Shown: positions 21,234 through 25,938 of the stretch, piece by piece | Numbering within the stretch: the stretch's first letter is position 1 | Layout of the letters: every line of letters begins with the position of its first letter | NCBI GenBank assembly: GCA_009733775.1 | Contig: WOGZ01000416.1 | Coordinates: forward strand, 1-25,938 | Reading direction: 5' to 3' | Length of the DNA: 25,938 nucleotides | Source of the DNA: Alectoria sarmentosa | Taxonomy: Eukaryota; Ascomycota; Lecanoromycetes; Lecanorales; Parmeliaceae | The notes under the pieces: generated by a model | What the model was told of the DNA's origin: nothing | What the model saw: only the letters and a program-made list of their open reading frames with translations | The model's database searches: none | Program-made: the position numbers and the translations under genes

Positions 21234-22490
21234 TCGAAAATTCGAATAATTATTATTTCAAAATAGAACTTTTTAGATAAATTTAAAAATTTATTTAAAC
21301 AAGTTTATTATTTTTAATGCTTATTACGTTATGAGCGTGTTTCAAAAAAAAATGCACATTATAAAAATAAATTTTTTTGAAAGTGTGTTTCATCGTCGAG
21401 ATTTCGAAAATTATCGATTTATCTTTATATATCGAATTGAAAAACTCGATATCGTTAAAATTTTATCGCGATTATTTTGATTTTTCAACGAAATTATTAA
21501 TTTTTGAGAGATCTCGTTTTTTTGTTTAATTAGAAAATTTTAATTAAAATGAATTATTATAAATATATTATAACACGACGACGAAAGCGATTATCGCGAT
21601 AATAACTTATAAATAAAATTTATTGAAATTTATTTTATTTATCGAATCAAATGAGCGAGCATAAATTATTTTATTGATAAATATAATTTTAATAATATAA
21701 TCGAAAGAATTGTTCGAATTATTAAAATTAATAAAATTTGAGATCGTTGATTAAAAAAACGTTAATAGCGATGAAGTACGCGACGTCGTTTTCGTGAATG
21801 AAGATTTTTGAAGTTTTCGTAAGATTTCGATATCTTTATCGAAGATTTTTAAAAAAACACGTAAAGAAAATTTGTCGATAATTTAATTTATTAATTAATT
21901 GCGAGATTCGAAAGATCGATCTTTTGTTCGATCGTTTTTTATTGAAAATATTTCTCAATTAATTTAAAAAGGTTGAAAGTTGTTAAATACGACTTATTTG
22001 AAAAGTTAATAAAAAATTTCATTAATCAAATTTATAAAAAAATGATTAATTTCGAGAAATTCTTATAATTGAAAAGAAAAAATGAAGATGTTTTAAATAA
22101 TTAAATTTAATATTAACGATATAAAAGAAGTTAAATTGAAAATGCTCGTCGATAATTTAACGAAAACACGTTAATAAATAATTCAAAAGAGAATTAAAAA
22201 AAAATGTTTAAAAAAAGATTAAAGTTTTTAATAAAAAACATTTTTTTAATATAAAAAAGTGTTTAATAAAGCAATTAAATCGACGATTCAAAGTTTTCGA
22301 AAAATAATAAAAATATTTTCGAAAGTTTTAAAAAAAACGATTCGAGTTTAACGAAGATCGTCGATAATGTTATAAAATTAATATATATAAAAGAATAAAA
22401 TAGAATTGAGTTAAAGAACCTTGAATTTGTATATGAAGTTAATCATGAATCTGAAGTCACTACGCTTTTCGGTTAGCGTCCGAATAGCGG
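21234..22490 (+). pseudogene. Element A eroded coding-like region after element C
   Basis: This continues element A on the far side of the C insertion. On + it has several stop-poor runs: a basic, aromatic segment near 21280-21400 (RYERVSKKNAHYKNK), a run of about 50 codons near 21790-21945 with balanced charges, and about 40 codons near 22275-22390 ending in a Glu-rich reading. Stops are mostly TAA and TGA, as from Gln and Trp codons. I recognise no domain. It may be the C-terminal part of the same protein as remnants 1-3, or a separate gene near the 3' end, the position of env or captured genes in other LTR elements. Confidence 0.35.
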
Positions 22491-22760
22491 CTTTTAGGCC
22501 TTTCGAGCGCCCTCATTAAAAATTTGTATATACAAATCTTACATCTTTTGCCCCCTACCCTCTTAAAAATAAAATTTCTTCATAATTTCGTAAATTGTAC
22601 AACTTGATATACGCTTTTCAACGATATAAAAATTATTAGATTTGAATGTGTATATATAAAGTAATATTTAATTCAAATATGTTAAGTCGGATCGACAGCG
22701 AGGCTCCCGGAAAACCTCTTCGCTCATTTCACGAATTAATTTCTTTTTTGAATAACATTA
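22430..22760. other. GC-richer island in element A
   Basis: Bases 22441-22500 are about 47% GC and 22501-22560 about 38%, against roughly one fifth in the surrounding DNA. CC, GG, CA and TG occur freely, including a CCCCCTACCC run at 22551-22560. A 16-bp perfect palindrome ATTTGTATATACAAAT lies at 22522-22537. TTCGG and CCGAA at 22468-22484 could form a short hairpin. A second GC-rich patch around 22688-22735 has AGCGAGG and CCTC-TCGCT in inverted order. No coding frame is apparent. It lies between the end of A's coding-like region and its 3' LTR. Confidence 0.7.
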
Positions 22761-22940
22761 TAATTCTTTATCATATTTATAAGATTATTATATCGTTGAA
22801 ATCGCATAAGTTTATTTTATAACAATAATTATATAAGCATATAATATAAATCTTTAAAAGTTGCGAGAAATCGATCATAAAAGATTGAACACATTTTTTA
22901 TATATTTTTAAATAAGCGCAATTTCACATAGAATTCGTAA

Positions 22941-23030
22941 ATCGTAAATGGTGTAACGGTAAAATCAGTAAAAAACGTAAATTTCTCGCTTAATAATCGT
23001 AGATCGTAAAACGTAAAATTCGAATTCGAA
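22941..23030 (+). other. Possible tRNA-like (SINE-type) promoter pair
   Basis: TGGTGTAACGGT at 22949-22960 fits the A box of a tRNA gene. AATTCGAATTCG near 23017-23028 resembles a decayed B box, and an A-rich stretch follows. The spacing of some 58-68 bases is within the tRNA range. However, CGTAAA-like words recur about seven times in this stretch, and no acceptor or anticodon stem pairs well. It could be chance, or a mutated tRNA-derived SINE or relic. Confidence 0.25.
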
Positions 23031-23400
23031 AAAAAAGAAAGAAAAAAATTAAAATTAAAAAAATAAAATATCTAGAAAAAGAAAAAATCTAAAATTAAAA
23101 GAGATCATAATTCGTTTCAAAATTTGCATAAAATTTATGAATTTAAGGCATTATTAAATTTAAAATTAAAATTTGAAAAAAAAAATTAAATTTTAAAAGA
23201 AATTTTAAAAAAAAAATTTAAAATTTTATTTTTGAAAAAAAAAGATTAAAAATTAAAACAAAACATTAACTTTTTGCATTTTAAATAAAATTTATAAATT
23301 TCATGCCTTTACAATTTTAATATATTTATAATTTAAATGCATTAATAAATTTAATATTTCAGTTCGAAGAGAGAGAGAGTAAAAATAAAAAATCAAAAAA
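23031..23400 (+). other. Purine-rich, cytosine-poor stretch in element A
   Basis: Here the + strand is dominated by A and G with very few C, and includes a GAGAGAGAGAG run near 23370. The segments ATAAAATTTAT and GGCATTATTAAATTT recur imperfectly. The bias toward one strand differs from the rest of the window. The run lies some 300 bp from the right LTR, too far to be a standard polypurine tract. Confidence 0.55.
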
Positions 23401-23701
23401 AATCGACGTTAAGCCTTAAGTCCGTTTCGCCTTCGTTTGTTTTTAAATATTATAAATTTAATTCATGGGCCCTAACTTGTCAATAATTGAAAAGATAAAA
23501 TAAGATTTTTTTTCTATAAAAGAATTTTCGAAAATGAAATAAATGAATTATTCAATAATAAAGCGAAAGATTTATTGAAAAAATGAATTTTAATATTATA
23601 AACAATTAATGTTTATCGAAAGTAGATTAATTATCGAGTTTTTAATATTTAATAAATAATAATATAGTGCTTATTATGCGATTTTTAATGTTATTATCAT
23701 T
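23401..23701 (+). other. Element A 3' end before its right LTR, with a second GC patch
   Basis: A GC-richer patch at about 23404-23485 contains CCTTAAGTCCG, TTCGCCTTCG and GGGCCC, again unlike the surrounding DNA. The rest is AT-rich. The bases just before the LTR (ATTTTTAATGTTATTATCAT) are not purine-rich, so no standard polypurine tract for a + strand element is seen. Confidence 0.45.
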
Positions 23702-23846
23702 TATTAAAAGTATAAACTTTTTGAAAATATGTGTATAACTTGATTTTTCTATTTAAAAAGAATTTGCTTGTTAAATATAAATTTTATTAAGTTATTATCT
23801 CGATAATTTCTTTTCTCACTTAAATTTATCTTAACAATTTTTAATA
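23702..23846 (+). repeat. Element A right LTR (145 bp)
   Basis: It aligns to 82-90 plus 8293-8428 without gaps. It is uninterrupted, and so shows where element B cut the left copy. Confidence 0.9.
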
Positions 23847-23851
23847 TAAAG
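23847..23851. repeat. Target-site duplication of element A, right copy (TAAAG)
   Basis: Identical to 77-81. Confidence 0.85.
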
Positions 23852-24658
23852 CAAATTATTATCGAAGACTTTTGTTTTTATTTAATTTAAATTCGCTTAA
23901 AGAAAAACAATTTTAATTTTATAAAAGATATTAATTTAATTAACGACTTTAATTTATTAAAAGTGTAATATAATTATAAATAACATTATAACGACGAGCG
24001 CAATCGTCTTTTACGCGAAAAACGTTTTTATTAAACGAACATTTGAAAACAAATGTGAACGAATTTTAATAATAATCAAATAATGATTGCAAACGTTATT
24101 TGAAACGCGATATTTTTTTTCAATGATTATTTCTTCTTTTTGAACGATTATGAGAATATTAATAAGATTATATTTTAAAACATCGTTTTACGAAAAGTAC
24201 GCGAGGTTTTTAAGATGATAATTGTTGTGATTTTTTTAAATATCGTTTTCATTCTTTTTCAAAAAGATTATATCGTTTATTCTCGTTTCAAAATTTCTTT
24301 AAATGTTATTATTTAATTCTTTTACGATGTTATAAATGAATTCGATTTAATTGAATTATTTTATATAATTAAATTAATTTTTTAAAATGAAATTTTAATG
24401 CAAAATCGTTATAATATCGAAATTATTAATTATATATTTTAAAACATTCGCAAAGATTTTAAATCGTTTAATAATATAATTATATACTTTTGCGACGATT
24501 TTCGTTAAATTTTATCGATTATCAAAAGCGTTAAATTAAAACGTATCGTTATATTTATTTTAAAAACTTTATATTTATGAAATCACATTTAAATTTTCAA
24601 GCTTACGAAAAATATAAAATTTCGCAATTTTAATTTAATTAAACAAAATCGTGTTAAT
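23852..24658. other. Decayed DNA between elements A and D, unassigned
   Basis: Before A inserted, this was joined to bases 1-76. It is as AT-rich and transition-worn as the elements, so it probably belongs to an older repeat. A + strand frame around 24340-24600 has few stops other than TAA, but no motif I can name. Confidence 0.5.
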
Positions 24659-24862
24659 TGTTAAAATTAGCATAAAGTTATATTATATAAATATATTAAA
24701 TAAGATAATTAAGTGAAGAGAAAGTATATATATAAAAAAAAGACATTTATATGAAAATAAATGCCTTTATTAAGTCACGTTAAGTTCAATCGAATAATGT
24801 TAAAAAAATGTGATGTTAAAGAGAAATTAGTTTTATTAAAGATATAAAATACGCTCATAACA
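24659..24862 (-). repeat. Element D 3' LTR (about 204 bp)
   Basis: On + it runs from TGTTAAAATTAGC to ACGCTCATAACA. Within it the words GTTAAGTTCAATCGAAT and GTTAAAGAGAAATTAG resemble parts of element C's LTR. The + strand after it reads TTATTTTTTTTCTTTT, a polypurine tract on the minus strand. The outer end could instead be TGTTAATTG at 24652. The partner LTR is outside the window. Confidence 0.65.
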
Positions 24863-25628
24863 TTATTTTTTTTCTTTTAAAAAGCGATATTTCAACGCTA
24901 TAAAGATCGAAGAAGTGTGTTTATAATTTATTTTATATTTTCGAAACATTTAATTAATAATCATTTTCAATTAAAAAAAGTTAACGATAATAACGATAAT
25001 AATATATCGTAAGAAATTCGTTTATAACATCGTCGATATTATGATGTTTTATCGTTTTAAACGTTTAAAAATAACGTGATTTAATGAAAAATTAACGTTA
25101 TGATCGTCGTTAAAGCATTTGAGTGTTCAATATCATTTGATATTTCATATTTTGAGCGGAGAAAAAATCGCAGAAATTAAGCGATATAATTGAATCAGAT
25201 TTTTCGAATCGAATCGAATCGTAAACGCTAAACTTTATCTGAAATTCATATATATTTTGATAATGCTTTAAATAATCTTTTTTTATAAGTTATCATATAT
25301 ATAATATCGAATGAAATTAACAATAACGATAACGAGGTTTTAAAACGACGTTAAGAGACTTTAAAAGATGTTTATAATGTGAATAACGAAGATCGCGTGT
25401 TCGTTTGAACCTTGAATCGATATGTCGTTATCGTCGACATCGATCGATTTTATTATTTGAAAAAATGACGTGAAGACGCACGCATAATAATCGAAAGTTA
25501 TATATAATCATTATCGCTTATTATGACAACGACGATTATGAGAAAAAAAAAAAAAGAGAAAAAATAAATAATGAGATTTTTTTATAAATTAATCGTTAAT
25601 TCAATCGAATAATATTTAATCTTTTTAC

Positions 25629-25816
25629 TTTAACTTATTTGAATATTTTTTATAAAAATCTTTTATTATGTTTTTTGCATTATCGAATTCATCTTCGTTA
25701 ATATTATATTAATTAAAATCTTTATCAACGTCTTTTTATTCAATCTTATATTTAAAACGATTTCATAATTTTTTTAAATTTAATATGTCTTCAATTATTC
25801 ATTTCTTTTTATCTTT
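25629..25816 (-). pseudogene. Element D integrase C-terminal chromodomain
   Basis: The minus strand from 25816 reads a stop (TGA, a former Trp) followed by IIEDILNLKK, then FKYKIE, stop, KDVDKDFN, stop, YN. It ends DEFDNAKNIIKDFYKKY. This is the full chromodomain plan: W-x-V-E-x-I-L-x-S at the start, Y-x-V-K-W-K-G in the middle with Trp as stop, and a final N-A-x-x-x-I-x-x-F-x-x-K-Y helix. The pol trailer to the LTR carries no further recognised domain. Confidence 0.85.
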
Positions 25817-25938
25817 GATGATAATAATTTTAAAAAAAGAGTTTTTTTAATCAAGCAATGAATTGATAATGATAAAATTTAAAAATTTAAAATAAAAAAC
25901 GTTATAAATTTTTATAATTTTAAATAATTTCAATTTAT

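Larger units (their letters stand above)
82..23846 (+). mobile_element. Element A: outer LTR retrotransposon, host of two nested insertions
   Basis: A is bounded by two direct repeats of 145 bp and exact TAAAG duplications. Removing the inserts B (with one duplicated target copy) and C (likewise) leaves about 8.67 kb. The interior lies in two parts, 8429-14337 and 21234-23701. Strand is inferred from three eroded reading frames rich in charged residues, all on +. I searched by eye for zinc knuckle, DSG/DTG protease, integrase, YVDD/YLDD and RNase H motifs, which are plain in B and C. I found none that convinced me. A may be a large non-autonomous LTR derivative, an element with an unfamiliar protein, or an element whose pol is worn past recognition. 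The boundaries are firm, the superfamily is not. Confidence 0.85.
24659..25938 (-). mobile_element. Element D: 3' end of a second chromovirus, runs off the window
   Basis: The minus strand holds, reading from the window edge, a chromodomain, about 770 bp of trailing sequence, a purine-rich tract and an LTR. The LTR ends (TGTTA and TAACA) resemble those of element C, but the interior next to the LTR does not align with C. It is therefore a related but different family. The 5' part and the second LTR lie beyond 25938. Confidence 0.75.

Noticed and set aside
1..25938. Mitochondrial, plastid or AT-rich protist origin
   Set aside because: The GC-poor composition alone would allow it, but nested LTR elements with transition-only divergence and frequent CpG fit a RIP-affected fungal nuclear genome better.
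1..25938. CRISPR arrays, bacterial operons, riboswitches
   Set aside because: No regularly spaced repeat and spacer pattern, and no ribosome-binding sites or operon structure.

Overview
The window is a block of very AT-rich, heavily decayed DNA. It holds no intact protein-coding gene and no convincing structural RNA gene. Its character points to the repeat compartment of a filamentous ascomycete (Pezizomycotina) that carries out repeat-induced point mutation (RIP). GG/CC dinucleotides are nearly absent. Paired repeat copies differ almost only by C-to-T/G-to-A transitions. Catalytic residues of retrotransposon proteins are repeatedly replaced in the way such transitions predict (Asp to Asn, Glu to Lys, His and Cys to Tyr, Trp and Gln to stop). 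I cannot name the species.

The layout is a nest of LTR retrotransposons, each bounded by long terminal repeats and 5-bp target-site duplications (TSDs) that can be read directly. Element A (82-23846, TSD TAAAG) is the outer element, with 145-bp LTRs and about 8.7 kb of its own sequence. Element B (91-8287, + strand, TSD GAAAG/AAAAG) is a Ty1/copia element inserted nine bases into A's left LTR. Element C (14343-21228, - strand, TSD ATTTT on both sides) is a Ty3/gypsy chromovirus inserted in A's interior. To the right of A, after about 800 bp of unassigned decayed DNA, lies the 3' end of a fourth element, D (24659 to beyond the window, - strand). D has one LTR and a recognisable chromodomain.

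B keeps the copia order gag, zinc knuckle, protease, integrase, reverse transcriptase and RNase H, with pol ending near 5550. A 2.6-kb 3' region follows, with two arrays of tandem repeats. C keeps, on the minus strand, gag with zinc knuckle, protease, RT, RNase H, integrase and chromodomain. All are broken by stops and frameshifts.

A is the puzzle. Its ends are those of an LTR retrotransposon, but I could not find gag, protease, RT, RNase H or integrase in either half of its interior. It has three eroded + strand reading frames of unknown identity, plus a short GC-richer island near its 3' LTR that seems to have escaped most of the mutation. Nesting gives the order of events: A first, then B and C independently.
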